DNA of 64,000 nt from Hanleya hanleyi. Taxonomy: Eukaryota; Mollusca; Polyplacophora; Lepidopleurida; Hanleyidae. A model generated the notes under the pieces. That model was not told the DNA's origin. It made no database searches and saw nothing but the letters and a program-made list of their open reading frames with translations. The position numbers and the translations under genes are program-made. This document shows, in pieces, positions 1-12,800 of the stretch (the first letter of the stretch is position 1; every line of letters starts with the position of its first letter). The stretch spans positions 1-64,000 of the forward strand of contig JAVTVY010017496.1 of NCBI GenBank assembly GCA_036873755.1, in the 5' to 3' direction.

Positions 1-519
1 CCCCCCCGCCACCAATCAGCGGCCAACCTTTACATGTTATTTTTCTATGTTCGACAGCACTGTACTGGGATCTCTATTTAGAAAGCACAGGAAACGAAAC
101 ACACCCAAGGAATCCTGGCGACACCCATGTCATTTCCAGTGACTTTAATATGGGTTTACTTTGTAATATCTTCAATTGGATGGATGAATGGATGGATGTA
201 CCAACCCACCATACACATGATCCCTCTTATCAGTGTCACAGACATGATGAAATCCCCACATGCTGATAAAACTAATATACTTGTTCATACTCATCAACAC
301 AATGATATACCCTAGCTTATTCTCTTAATTGCAGAAATATCACCTAAAAGGTATTTTCCTTCTTTCAAGCCCCCTCATTCGTTGTTAAGTTCAGATATCT
401 GGCCGATCTGGGACTAGTGTCATCACAGTCATACTCACAATGAAATCTCTCGATAATCGATCACCCTTTTTCTACTCAACATTCGACACATCTAAAAACC
501 ATTAATTTCACCCAGTATA
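1..519. other. Gene-free stretch
   Basis: I see no convincing gene here. It is AT-rich and contains a short imperfect GGAT microsatellite near 178-198. Confidence 0.5.
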
Positions 520-804
520 CAAAGCCAGAAAAAAACCTCTTTAATGGTGATCAGACCTAGCTGGCCATCACCTTTAAAAGGTGAGGAGTTAGAGCAATCA
601 CCTTTAAATAATGACGGCCATCACCATTTAAGGGTGATGATTTTGCCTCATCACCCTTGAAAACTGATGACCTAACTTTACAATCATTGCTCATCACTCT
701 TCAGATCTGATGGCCATCATTTTTAACTTTGATCATAAAAAAGGGTGATCATTGTAAATCATCATCTCGGGGTGATAGTTATCCACCCTTTTTTTCTGAC
801 TGTG
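520..804. mobile_element. Candidate mariner-type MITE with TA target duplication
   Basis: The left end reads CAAAGCCAGAAAAAAA and the reverse complement of the right end reads CACAGTCAGAAAAAAA, an imperfect terminal inverted repeat of about 16 bp. Both ends are bordered by TA (518-519 and 805-806), the target duplication of Tc1/mariner elements. The interior is full of ATCACC and GGTGAT motifs in alternating orientation, so the whole element can fold on itself. It has no coding capacity. The assignment rests only on termini and the dinucleotide flank. Confidence 0.5.
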
Positions 805-806
805 TA

Positions 807-1517
807 GCGCTTTCTTTTCCTCCGTCAAACATTTCCCCTCATTATGCTTAGTCACCCTTGATCATATAATCAAACCATGAAGACATCAGCAAGTTCACCC
901 AGTGCCTTCCCCCATGTAAGTGTTCTCTGCTGGGTGAAGGCAGCAGGAAATAGCTGTATTGTAGACACCAGTTGCAATACATGAGGACCAAGTAAGAAAT
1001 AATGCAATATTGTGGGTCTAACCCTTTTCCCTTGTTTTATAACAAAACCATGAAAATTACTGTTTGCTCAGAGTTCGTTTTCCTTTTCACAAACTGTTCT
1101 ACATTGCACACAGTTTAATCATTTCCTGATGTGCGAGTCACATTCCGATGATTTCCGCCGTTGGCGAAGTTGTTGGCTGAAATTTATTCGGAACAATTAT
1201 GGAAGCCCGAAAGTCCAGATAAGCAGAATTTTAGTCTCACATGGATGGATGGATGGATTAACTTGGGCACTCCATTCTGGTATGATAGGCAATGGATAAG
1301 CAGAACATGCCGTGCAACCAGTTTCCCCCAACCTCCCTACGCACATGAGGTATTCAGTAAACCGCCATCATTCGCCAGATAACGGGAATATCAGACCCTT
1401 AAGGCCAAAGAAGCGAATTGTGTGTTTTCTTCCGGTCTCTGTTGCGACGATAATTGAAGGTCTGTGGTACCTGATTGAAGTATGTGTTCAGTTTAATTCT
1501 GCTTTTCGGCCAGGATA
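807..1517. other. Gene-free stretch
   Basis: No coding region or RNA gene is recognised. A perfect GGAT microsatellite lies at about 1241-1258. Confidence 0.45.
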
Positions 1518-1745
1518 ATGGGAAATTAATTTCAATAATTTATCATGCAAGTTTTGCAGAGAAATTTCACAAATACAAAAATCGAATAATCGGACAGAAA
1601 AAATAGGTGTTTTTTTTTAATGACCTCACTGTGACTTCATCGAAGCGGGCATCTTGGATTTTTTTGTTACATTTTCTAATAAAGCTCGACATAAGGGTAT
1701 AGTGTGTAAGTTTCAGCGACCAAGCGCAGGCCTGGACAGGTGCCA
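1518..1745 (+). repeat. Dispersed repeat family R, degraded partial copy 1
   Basis: This matches the same stretch of longer copies at 29366-29905 and 33960-34535: an AATTTATCATGCA segment, AAATAAAAA(A)TTCG, a pair of CRE-like sites, CATCTTGGATTTTTT, ACATTTTCT and GTAAGTTTCAG. Here the CRE-like pair has decayed to TGACCTCA and TGACTTCA, so this looks like the oldest copy. It has no open frame. Confidence 0.7.
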
Positions 1746-2289
1746 AAAGCGCAGATCAGATGCCTATTCGTCATGCAAGGGAAACACAATGGGTGACTAC
1801 ATGTATAGTCGAGTGACTTACCGTAAAAAAATCGGAAGTTATTTACATTTGTGACAAAAGTATTATCTTTTGCATGCTGATTTGTGATTGTTCCAGGACC
1901 CAGAAAATCTACGGCTGCAAGCTGAACTCTGCATGGGGTGGGTTTTATGTTGTAATTTGGAGGGGGGGGGGGAGAGTAAAATGTGCTGACCTAAACCAAC
2001 CGCCTACCCTTTGTACGCATTTCTATTTTATATGGTGAACACTTTTACATGAAAGGTACATGACACTGGTGTTCAGTAAATGTACCGCGACAATATTACA
2101 GATAGACCAGCTTTGATGAATTCAAAATGGCCACCAAATTGGGAATTATTGTTGGACATTTTCATCAGTTTAACACAATTTCTACCGAGATACAATAAAT
2201 AGCCATCTATCTCTTATATTTGGTGATGTTAATACATCACACTCTAATTACTTCTCTTTATCAGCTGTCATGACCTGCCTGAATTATCT
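1746..2289. other. Gene-free stretch
   Basis: Nothing is recognised here apart from a run of ten or more G at about 1963-1973. Confidence 0.45.
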
Positions 2290-3300
2290 TTGCACTCATC
2301 TACCCTGGTGTACCCTATGCCCTACGGGCTATAGGGTGCAGGGGAGTGCGCCTGCGTACGATGACGTCACTTCTGAGCTCTGCGTTCAGCTTCAAGCTCA
2401 GACTCCAAGAGCTTCGAGCTCCAAGAGCTCCGCCCTACGGGAGCTACCACCACCACCACCACCGGGTGATGACGGGCGTCAACGCCCGGTGGTAATGGTG
2501 GTGGTGGTGTCTGTACATATAGGGATTATCAGTCCATATGTATTGGTCGACTAATCAAAATTTCGCTACCACTCGTACTGATGATGTCACCAGTGATATC
2601 GCAGATGACATGAGAATCACCCAAGTAGTGGTCTACAAAACGAGAGGTTCAAGACGACACCCTACACTCCATCTTTGGATGAAATATAGAACCTCGATCT
2701 CTCAAATATATCTCCCTATATCCCAACGACGCTTAGGCCAAAAGCGATTCTGGCCGAAGATGAAACTTTCTTAAGCGACGGCTTCTAATTGGACAAGAGC
2801 CTACTCGAATTGTAAACATACCCAACGCGGATCCCCCAGCATGGGTATGATGTACTGGAGGGGCTAATAACATGATTGACCCCGTCATCCTTGTTGTTGT
2901 TGTTCTCAGATCTGTCTACATCAAGGCGTTACGCTAGGGCGTTATGGCGTTGAGATAAAGCGTTAAGGCGTTAACACAGGCGTGGAGGCGTTGGTCCACC
3001 GCGACCCCAAGTTGACCTAAAGAATTTGCATATGACCTCTGTGACGTCTCTTCCGGATACGTTGAGGTAACTCTACCAGGTAGCCAGAGCGAACATGGTC
3101 ACCTCTCTCCAAACGCGCTTGTTTGCCCCTCCGAAACTCCCCTTCCTCTACTACTCCCACGTGATCTATAAATAGAACACGGGTTTTCCAGAAAATTCTC
3201 CGAAAAATTACTACTAGAATGGATTACTTTTCTTGACTTTCATTTACCCGAAATTGAGAGACTACACTATCTCAACAACAACATTCTCATTTCTATGACT
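2290..3300 (+). mobile_element. Broken relic of the 36-43 kb Polinton-like family
   Basis: Several blocks match the intact element at 36304-42814, in changed order. 2441-2520 is a CACC/GGTG hairpin like 40617. 2572-2640 resembles 41133-41200. 2745-2925 matches the module after the zinc-finger genes (38945-39080 and 40262-40400; shared TTGGACAAGAGC and GAATTGTAAACAT). 2928-2995 is a GGCGTT array. 3067-3290 matches the inner end of the right TIR (40637-40880). No zinc-finger gene survives. Short self-complementary words (GAGCTC, CCCTACGGG) fill 2300-2440. Confidence 0.65.
3167..3174 (+). promoter_or_regulatory. TATA box (TATAAATA) in TIR-derived segment
   Basis: TATAAATAG lies in the segment shared with both TIR arms of the intact element, where it is also kept (38236-38243 minus, 40736-40743 plus). 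Conservation in three copies supports a core promoter. No open frame follows it here, and the tRNA genes downstream are on the other strand. Confidence 0.45.
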
Positions 3301-3324
3301 CTGTGTGACCAGTGAAATGGTGCG

Positions 3325-3441
3325 AGTTAGGAGCGAGATTCAAACCCACGCCCGCATGTACAGACCAGTATACCCATACCCTGGGGAAGACAATTTCATA
3401 GATCTTGAGACTGGCGCCTTAGAACACTCGGCCATCCTGAC
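3325..3441 (-). tRNA. tRNA-Leu(CAA), intron-containing, possibly a pseudogene
   Basis: Read on the minus strand, a GTCAGGA acceptor arm pairs with TCCTAAC with one C-A mismatch. The anticodon is CAA (complement at 3405-3407). An intron of about 30 bases interrupts the anticodon loop just after the base 3' of the anticodon, as is standard in eukaryotic Leu-CAA genes. The T arm is weak, with two G-T pairs, and the B box departs from consensus (GGTTTGAATCT). No T-run terminator follows closely. It could be functional, but the decay in B box and acceptor suggests a pseudogene. Confidence 0.6.
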
Positions 3442-3533
3442 CAACGCTGGTTATCGTGGTCATATTGATTCATATATAGTGTATATTTGTACAATGGTTT
3501 TACAACATGGCGAAGAATAACGAAAAAGGTGTG

Positions 3534-3618
3534 TGTCGGAAGTGGGATTCGAACCCACGCCCCACATATGTGGATCAGCCCTTAAGACTGGCGCCTTAGA
3601 CAACTCAGCCATCCCGAC
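3534..3618 (-). tRNA. tRNA-Leu(UAA)
   Basis: The minus strand folds into a full class II tRNA. The seven-pair acceptor is GTCGGGA with TTCCGAC (one G-T pair), followed by discriminator A. The anticodon is TAA (complement at 3582-3584), and the variable arm is long, built on CCACATATGTGG. The T arm GTGGG/CCCAC is perfect with the B box GGTTCGAATCC. The A box is TGGCTGAGTTGTC. A TTTTT Pol III terminator follows within about 10 bases (complement at 3523-3527). It has no intron, unlike its neighbour. This looks functional. Confidence 0.85.
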
Positions 3619-3764
3619 CAACGTAGATTATGACGGACATAATGAGTCATATAGTGCTACAGTTTGTTGCATGCTTTTACATGTCGCGGTGTGTACGCCG
3701 TGAATGCCCTTATGGCTGCACTGATTGGTTACTTCCGCAGCCCGCCGATTGACTGGTCTATGCA

Positions 3765-3833
3765 CATTAGGGCGTTAGGATAGGGCGTTAAGATAAGGCG
3801 TTAAGGTTTTCAGACGGGCAATAAGGCGTACAG
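3765..3833 (+). repeat. GGCGTTAAG-type repeat array next to the satellite
   Basis: Degenerate repeats such as GGCGTTAGGATA and GGCGTTAAGATAA run up to the first satellite monomer. The same array type precedes both zinc-finger genes (38388-38580, 39376-39540) and occurs at 2928-2995. Here it is the right remnant of the Polinton-like relic. Confidence 0.65.
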
Positions 3834-6800
3834 TAAGAGTGGTCTAGATATCTTCCCAACAAATTTATCTATCATTCTGACATATTTTGGGGGGTTTAAA
3901 TAGGGGCTGTCATACCCTCCGAGACAGCGCAAAATGGGTATTATCTGCATATGGTCAATTTACACCGACTGTATTTGTTGCTCCCAATTACCCAGAAATC
4001 GAATTTGTGCCACCTTAAGAGTGGGCTATTTATCTTCCTAATAAATTTATCTATCTTTCTGACCCATTTTTGGGCGTTTAAATAGGGGCTGTCATACCCT
4101 CCGAGACGGCGCTAAATGGGTATTATATGCATATATTCAATTTACACCGACTGTATTTGTTGCTCCCAATCACCCAGAAATCGAATTTGTGCCACCTTCA
4201 AAGTGGTCTAGATATCTTCCTAATAAATTTATCTATCTTTCTGACCCATTTTTGGGCGTTTAAATAGGGGCTGTCATACCCTACGAGACAGCGCTAAATG
4301 GGTATTATCTGCATATGGTCAATTTACACCGATTGTATTTGTTGCTCCCAATCACCCAGAAATCGAATTTGCGTCACTTTAAGAGTGGTCTAGATATCTT
4401 CCCAACAAATTTATCTATCATTGTGACCAATTTTTGGGGGTTTAAATAGGGGCTGTCATATACCCTCCGAGACAGCGCAAAATGGGTATTATCTGCATAT
4501 GGTCAATTTACACCGACTGTATTTGTTGCTCACAATCACCCAGAAATCGAATTTGTGCCACCTTAAGAGTGGGCTAGATATCTTCCTAATAAATTTATCT
4601 ATCTTTCTGACCCATTTTTGGGCGTTTAAATAGGGGCTGTCATACCCTCCGAGACGGCGCTAAATCGGTATCATATGCATATATTCAATTTACACCGACT
4701 GTATTTGTTGCTCCCAATCACCCAGAAATCGAATTTGTGCCACCTTAAAAGTGGTCTAGATATCTTCCTAATAAATTTATCTATCTTTCTGATCCATTTT
4801 TGGGCATTTAAATAGGGGCTCTCATACCCTCCGAGACGGCGCTAAATGGGTATTATATGCATATATTCAATTTACACCGACTGTATTTGTTGCTCCCAAT
4901 CACCCAGAAATCGAATTTGTGCCACCTTAAAAGTGGTCTAGATATCTTCCTAATAAATTTATCTATCTTTCTGACCCATTTTTGAGCATTTAAATAGGGG
5001 CAGTCAAACCCTCCGAGAGGGCGCTAAGTGGGTATTATATGCATATATTCAATTTACACCGACTGTATTTGTTGCTCCCAATCACCCAGAAATCGAATTC
5101 GTGTCACCTTAGGAGTGGTCGAGATATCTTCCTAATAAAGTTATCTATCTTTCTGACCCATTTTTGGGCGTTTAAATAGGGGCTGTCATACCCTGCGAGA
5201 CAGCGCTAAATAGGTATTATCTGCATATAGTCAATTTGCATCGACTGTAATTGTTGCTCCCAATCATCCAGAAATCGAATTTGTGCCACTTTAAATGTGG
5301 TCTAGATATCTTCCTAATAAATTTAGCTATCTTTCTGACCCATTTTTGGGCGTTTAAATAGGGGCTGTCATACCCTACGAGACAGCGCTAAATGGGTATT
5401 ATTTGCATATGGTCAATTTACACCGACTGTATTTGTTGCTCCCAATCACCCAGAAATCGAATTTGTGCCACCTTAAGAGTGGTCTAGATATCTTCCTAAT
5501 AAATTTAACTATCTTTCTTACCCATTTTTGGGCGTTTAAATAGTAGCTGTCATACCCTCCGAGACAGCGCTACATGTTGTATTATCTGCATATGACCAAT
5601 TTGCATCGACTGTAATTGTTGCTCCCAATCACCCAGAAATCGAATTTGCGCCACCTTAAGAGTGGGATAGATATCTTCCTAATAAATTTATCTATATTTC
5701 TGACTCATTTTTGGGCGTTTAAATAGGGGCTGTCACACCCTGCGAGACAGCGCTAAATAGGTATTACCTGCATATGGCCAATTTGCACCGACTGTATTTG
5801 TTGCTTCCAATCACCCAGAAATCGAATTTGTGCGACTTTAAAAGTGGTCTAGATATCTTCCAAATAAATTTATCTATCTTTCTGACCCATTTTTGGGCGT
5901 TTACATAGGGGCTGTCATACCCTACGAGACAGCGCTAAATGGGTATTATCTGCATATGGTCAATTTACACCGACTGTATTTCTTGCTCCCAATGACCCAG
6001 AAATCGAATTTGTGCCACTTTAAGAGTGTTCTAGATATCTTGTTAATAGATTTATCTGTCCATTTGACACATTTTTTCTGCGTTTAAATAGGGGCTGTTA
6101 TACCCTCCGAGACAGCGCAAAATGGGTATTATCTGCGTATGGTCAATTTACACCGACTGTATTTGTTGCTCCCAATCATCCAGAAATCGAATCTGTGCCA
6201 CATTAAGAGTGGTCTAGATATCTTCCTAACAAATTTATCTATCATTCTGACATATTTTGGGGGGTTTAAATAGGGGCTGTCATACTCTCCGAGACAGCGC
6301 AAAATGGGTATTATCTGCATATGGTCAATTTACACCGACTGTATTTGTTGCTCCCAATCACCCAGAAATCGAATCTGTGCCACCTTAGAGTGGTCTGGAT
6401 ATCTTCCTAATAAATTTATCTATCTTTCTTACCCATTTTTGGGCGTTTAAATAGGGGCTGTTATACCCTCCGAGACAGCGCTAAATGGGTATTATTTGCA
6501 TATGGACAATTTGCACCGACTGTCTTTGTTGCTCCCAATCACCTAGAAATCGAATTTGTGCCACCTTAAAAGTGGTCTAGATATCTTCCTAATAAATTTA
6601 TCTATCTTTCTGATCCATTTTTAGGCATTTAAATAGGGGCTCTCATACCTCCCGAGACGGCGCTAAATGGGTATTATATGCATATATTCAATTTACACCG
6701 ACTGTATTTGTTGCGGCCAATCACCCAAAAATCGACTTTATGCCACCTTAAGAGTGGTCGAGATATCTTCCTAATAAATTTATCTATCTTTCTGTCCAAT

Positions 6801-9800
6801 TCTTGGGCGTTTAAATAGGGGCTGTCATACCCTCCGAGACAGCGCTAAATGGGTATTATCTGCATATATTCAATTTACAAAGACCGTATTTGTTGCTCCC
6901 AATCACCCAGAAATCGAATTTGTGCCACCTTAAGAGTGGTCTAGATATCTTCTTAATAAATTTATCTATCTTTCTGACCAATTTTTGGGCGTTTAAATAT
7001 GGGCCGTCATACCCTACGAGACAGCGCTAAATGGGTATTATCTGCATATGGTCAATTTACACCGACTGTATTTGTTGCTCCCAATTACCCAGAAATCGAA
7101 TTTGTGCCACCTTAAGAGTGGGCTATTTATCTTCCTAAAAAATTTATCTATCTTTCTGACCCATTTTTGGGCGTTTAAATAGGGGCTGTCATACCCTCCG
7201 AAATGGCGCTAAATGGGTATTATATGCATATATTCAATTTACATCGACTGTATTTGTTGCTCCCAATTACCCAGAAATCGAATTTGTGCCACCTTAAGAG
7301 TGGGCTATTTATATTCCTAATAAATTTATCTATCTTTCTGACCCATTTTTGGGCGTTTAAATAGGAGCTGCCATACCCTCCGAGACGGCGCTAAATGGGT
7401 ATTATATGCATCTATTCAATTTACACCGACTGTATTTGTTGCTCCCAATCACCCAGAAATCGAACTTGTGCCACCTTCAAAGTGGTCTAGATATCTTCCT
7501 AATAAATTTATCTATCTTTCTGACCCATTTTTGGGCGTTTAAATAGGGGCTGTCATACCCTCCGAAATGGCGCTAAATGGGTATTATATGCATATATTCA
7601 ATTTACATCGACTGTATTTGTTGCTCCCAATTACCCAGAAATCGAATTTGTGCCACCTTAAGAGTGGGCTAAGGTATCTTCTAGTCATTTATCTATATTT
7701 GTGATCCGTTTTTGGGCGTTTAAATAGGGGCTGTCATACCCTGCGAGACAGCGCTAAATGTTGTATTATTATCTGCATATGGCCAATTTGCATCGACTGT
7801 AATTGTTGCTCCCAATCACCCAGAAATCGAATTTGGGCCACTTTAAATGTGGTCTAGTTATCTTCCTAATAAATTGATCTATCTTTCTGATTCATTTTTG
7901 GGCGTTTAAATAAGGGCTGTCATACCCTACGAGACAGCGCTAAATGGGTATTATCTTATGGTCAATTTACACCGACTGTATTTCTTGCTCCCAATAATGA
8001 CGAAATCCAATTTGTGCCACTTTAAAGTGTTCTAGATATCTTGTTAATAAATTTATCTGTCCATTTGACACATTTTTCGGCGTTTAAATAGGGGCTGTTA
8101 TACCCTCCGAGACAGCGCAAAATGGGTATTATCTGCATATGGTAAATTTACACCGACTGTATTTGTTGCTCCCAATCGCAGAAATCCGAATCCTGTGCCA
8201 CATTAGAAGTGGTCTAAGATATCTTCTAACAAATTTATCTATCAGTCTGACAGGCAATTTTTGGGGGTTTAAATAGGGGCTGTCATACCCTCGAGACGGC
8301 GCAAAATGGGTATTATCTGCATATGGTCAATTTACACCGACTGTTTGTTGCTCCCAATCACCCGAAATCGAATCTGTGCCACCCCTTAGGTGGTCTGGAT
8401 ATCTTTCTTACCCATTTTGGGCGTTTAAATAGGGCTGTTATACCCTCCGAGACAGCGCTAAATGGGTATTATTTACGCCTGGGCAATTTGCACCGACTGT
8501 CTTTGTTGCTCCCATTCACCTAGAAATCAATTTGTGCCACCTTAAAAGTGGTCCAGATATCTTCCTAATAAATTTATCTATCTTTCTGATCCATTTTTGG
8601 ACATTTAAATAGGGCTCTCATACCCTCCGAGACGGCGCTAAATGGGTATTATATGCATATATTCAATTTACACCGAACTGTATTTGTTGCGACCAATCTT
8701 AAAACTCGAATTTGGCCTTACCTTAAGAGTGGTCGAGATATCTTCTAATAAATTTATCTATCTTTCTGTCCAATTTTTGGCATTTAAATAGGGGCTGTCA
8801 TACCCTCCGAGACAGCGCTAAATGGGTATTATCTGTATATATTTAATTTACATCAACTGCACATGTTGCTCCTAATCACCCAGAAATCGAATTTATGCCA
8901 CGTTAAGAGTGATCTAGATGTCTTCCTAATAAATTTATCTATCTTACTGACTCATTTTTGGGCGTTTAAATATGGACTGTCACACACTCCGAGACAGCGC
9001 TAAATTGGTATTATCTGCATATGGTCAATTTCGAAAGACTGTACTTGTTGCTCCAAATTACCCAGAAATCGAATTTGTGCAACTTTAAGAGCGGTCTAGA
9101 TATCTTCCTAATAAATTTATTTATCTACCTAACCCACTTTTGGGCATTTAAATAGGGGCTGTGATACCCTCCGAGACAGCGCTAAATGGGCATTGTCTGC
9201 ATATGGTCAATTTACACCGACTGTATTTGTTGCTCCCAATCACCCAGAAATCGAATTTGTGCCACCTTAAAGAGTGATCTAGATATCTTCCTAATAAATT
9301 TTCTATCTATCTGACTCATTTTTGGGCAGTTAAATAGGGGCTGTGATACCCTCCGAGACAGCGCTAAATGGGTTTTATCTGTACATATTTAATTTACACC
9401 GACTGTACATGTTGCTCACAATCTCACAGAAATCGAATTTGTGCTACTTTAAGAGTGATCTAGATATCTTCCTAATGAATTTATTTATCTTTTCTGACTC
9501 ATTTTTGGGCGTTTAAATAGGGGCTGTCATACCCTCCGAGACAGCGCTAAATGGGTATTATTTGCATATGGTCAATTTGCACCGACTGTCTTTGTTGCTC
9601 CCAATCACCCAGAAATCGAATTTGTGCCACCTTAAGAGTGGTCTAGATATCTTCCTAATAAATTTAACTATCTTTCTTACCCATTTTTGGGCGTTTAAAT
9701 AGTAGCTGTCATACCCTCCGAGACAGCGCTAATTGGGTATTATTTGCATATGGTCAATTTGCACCGACTGTATTTGTTGCTCCCAATGACCCAGAAATCG

Positions 9801-12800
9801 AATTTGTGCCACCTTAAGAGTGGGCTAGATATCTTCCTAATAAATTTATCTATATTTGTGATCCATTTTTGGGCGTTTAAATAGGGGCTGTCATACCCTG
9901 GGAGACAGCGCTAAATGTTGTATTATCTGCATATGGCCAATTTGCATGGACTGTAATTGTTGCTCCCAATCACCCAGAAATTGAATTTGTGCCACTTTAA
10001 ATGTGGTCTAGTTATCTTCCTAATAAATTGATCTATCTTTCTGATCCATTTTTGGGCGTTTAAATAAGGGCTGTCATACCCTACGAGACAGCGCTAAATG
10101 GGTATTATCTGCATATGGTCAATTTACACCGACTGTATTTCTTGCTCCCAATGACCCAGAAATCGAATTTGTGCCACTTTAAGAGTGTTCTAGATATCTT
10201 GTTAATAAATTTATCTGTCCATTTGACACATTTTTCGGCGTTTAAATAGGGGCTGTTATACCCTCCGAGACAGCGCAAAATGGGTATTATCTGCATATGG
10301 TCAATTTACACCGACTGTATTTGTTGCTCCCAATCACCCAGAAATCGAATCTGTGCCACATTAAGAGTGGTCTAGATATCTTCCTAACAAATTTATCTAT
10401 CATTCTGACTAATTTTTGGGGGTTTAAATAGGGGCTGTTATACCCTCCGAGACAGCGCAAAATGGGTATTATCTGCATATGGTCAATTTACACCGACTGT
10501 ATTTGTTGCTCCCAATCACCCAGAAATCGAATCTGTGCCACCTTAGAGTGGTCTGGATATCTTTCTTACCCATTTTTGGGCGTTTATATAGGGGCTGTTA
10601 TACCCTCCGAGACAGCGCTAAATGGGTATTATTTGCATATGGGCAATTTGCACCGACTGTCTTTGTTGCTCCCATTCACCTAGAAATCGAATTTGTGCCA
10701 CCTTAAAAGTGGTCCAGATATCTTCCTAATAAATTTATCTATCTTTCTGATCCATTTTTGGACATTTAAATAGGGGCTCTCATACCCTCCGAGACGGCGC
10801 TAAATGGGTATTATATGCATATATTCAATTTACACCGACTGTATTTGTTGCTCCCAATCACCCAAAAATCGAATTTGTGCCACCTTAAGAGTGGTCGAGA
10901 TATCTTCCTAATAAATTTATCTATCTTTCTGTCCAATTTTTGGGCGTTTAAATAGGGGCTGTCATACCCTCCGAGACAGCGCTAAATGGGTATTATCTGC
11001 ATATATTCAATTTACAACGACTATATTTGTTGCTCCCAATCACCCAGAAATCGAATTTGTGCCACTTTAGAGTGGTCTAGATATCTTCGTAATAAATTTA
11101 TCTATCTTTCTGACCAATTTTTTGCCGTTTAAATATGGGCCGTCATACCCTACGAGACAGCGCTAACTGGGTATTATCTGCATAGGTCAATTTGCACCGA
11201 CTGTATTTGTTGCTTCCAATTACCCAGAAATCGAATTTGTGCCACCTTAAGAGTGGGCTAGATATCTTCCTAATAAATTTATCTATATATCTGACCCATT
11301 TTTGGGAGTTTAAATAGGGGCTGTCATACCCTGCGAGACAGCGCTAAATAGGTATTATCTGCATATGGTCAATTTGCACCGACTGTATTTGTTGCTCCCA
11401 ATCACCCAGAAATCGAATTTGTGCCACCTTAAGAGTGGTCTAGATATCTTCCTAATAAATTTAACTATCTTTCTTACCCATTTTTGGGCGTTTAAATAGG
11501 GGCTGTCATACCCTCCGAGACAGCGCTAAATGGGTATTATTTGCATATGGTCAATTTACACCGACTGTATTTGTTGCTCCCAATCACCCAGAAATCGAAT
11601 TTGTGCCACCTTAAGAGTGGTCTAGATATCTTCCTAATAAATTTAACTATCTTTCTTACCCATTTTTGGGCGTTTAAATAGTAGCTGTCATACCCTCCGA
11701 GACAGCGCTAAATGGGTATTATTTGCATATGGTCAATTTGCACCGACTGTATTTGTTGCTCCCAATTACCCAGAAATCGAATTTGTGCCACCTTTAGAGT
11801 GGGCTAGATATCTTCCTAATAAATTTATCTATATTTGTGACCCATTTTTGGGCGTTTAAATAGGGGCTGTCATACCCTGCGAGACAGCGCTAAATGTTGT
11901 ATTATCTGCATATGGCCAATTTGCATGGACTGTAATTGTTGCTCCCAATCACCAAGAAATCGAATTTGTGCCACTTTAAATGTGGTCTAGTTATCTTCCT
12001 AATAAATTGATCTATCTTTCTGATCCATTTTTGGGCGTTTAAATAAGGGCTGTCATACCCTACGAGACAGCGCTAAATGGGTATTATCTGCATATGGTCA
12101 ATTTACACCGACTGTATTTCTTGCTCCCAATGACCCAGAAATCGAATTTGTGCCACTTTAAGAGTGTTCTAGATATCTTGTTAATAAATTTATCTGTCCA
12201 TTTGACACATTTTTCGGCGTTTAAATAGGGGCTGTTATACCCTCCGAGACAGCGCAAAATGGGTATTATCTGCATATGGTCAATTTACACCGACTGTATT
12301 TGTTGCTCCCAATCACCCAGAAATCGAATCTGTGCCACATTAAGAGTGGTCTAGATATCTTCCTAACAAATTTATCTATCATTCTGACCAATTTTTGGGG
12401 GTTTAAATAGGGGCTGTCATACCCTCCGAGACAGCGCAAAATGGGTATTATCTGCATATGGTCAATTTACACCGACTGTATTTGTTGCTCCCAATCACCC
12501 AGAAATCGAATCTGTGCCACCTTAGAGTGGTCTGGATATCTTTCTTACCCATTTTTGGGCGTTTAAATAGGGGCTGTTATACCCTCCGAGACAGCGCTAA
12601 ATGGGTATTATTTGCATATGGGCAATTTGCACCGACTGTCTTTGTTGCTCCCATTCACCTAGAAATCGAATTTGTGCCACCTTAAAAGTGGTCCAGATAT
12701 CTTCCTAATAAATTTATCTATCTTTCTGATCCATTTTTGGACATTTAAATAGGGGCTCTCATACCCTCCGAGACGGCGCTAAATGGGTATTATATGCATA

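Noticed and set aside
3325..3618. These Leu-tRNAs as primers for the Gypsy element
   Set aside because: The primer site matches the 3' end of a different Leu isoacceptor (CCCACCGCTGCCA type), not these genes.
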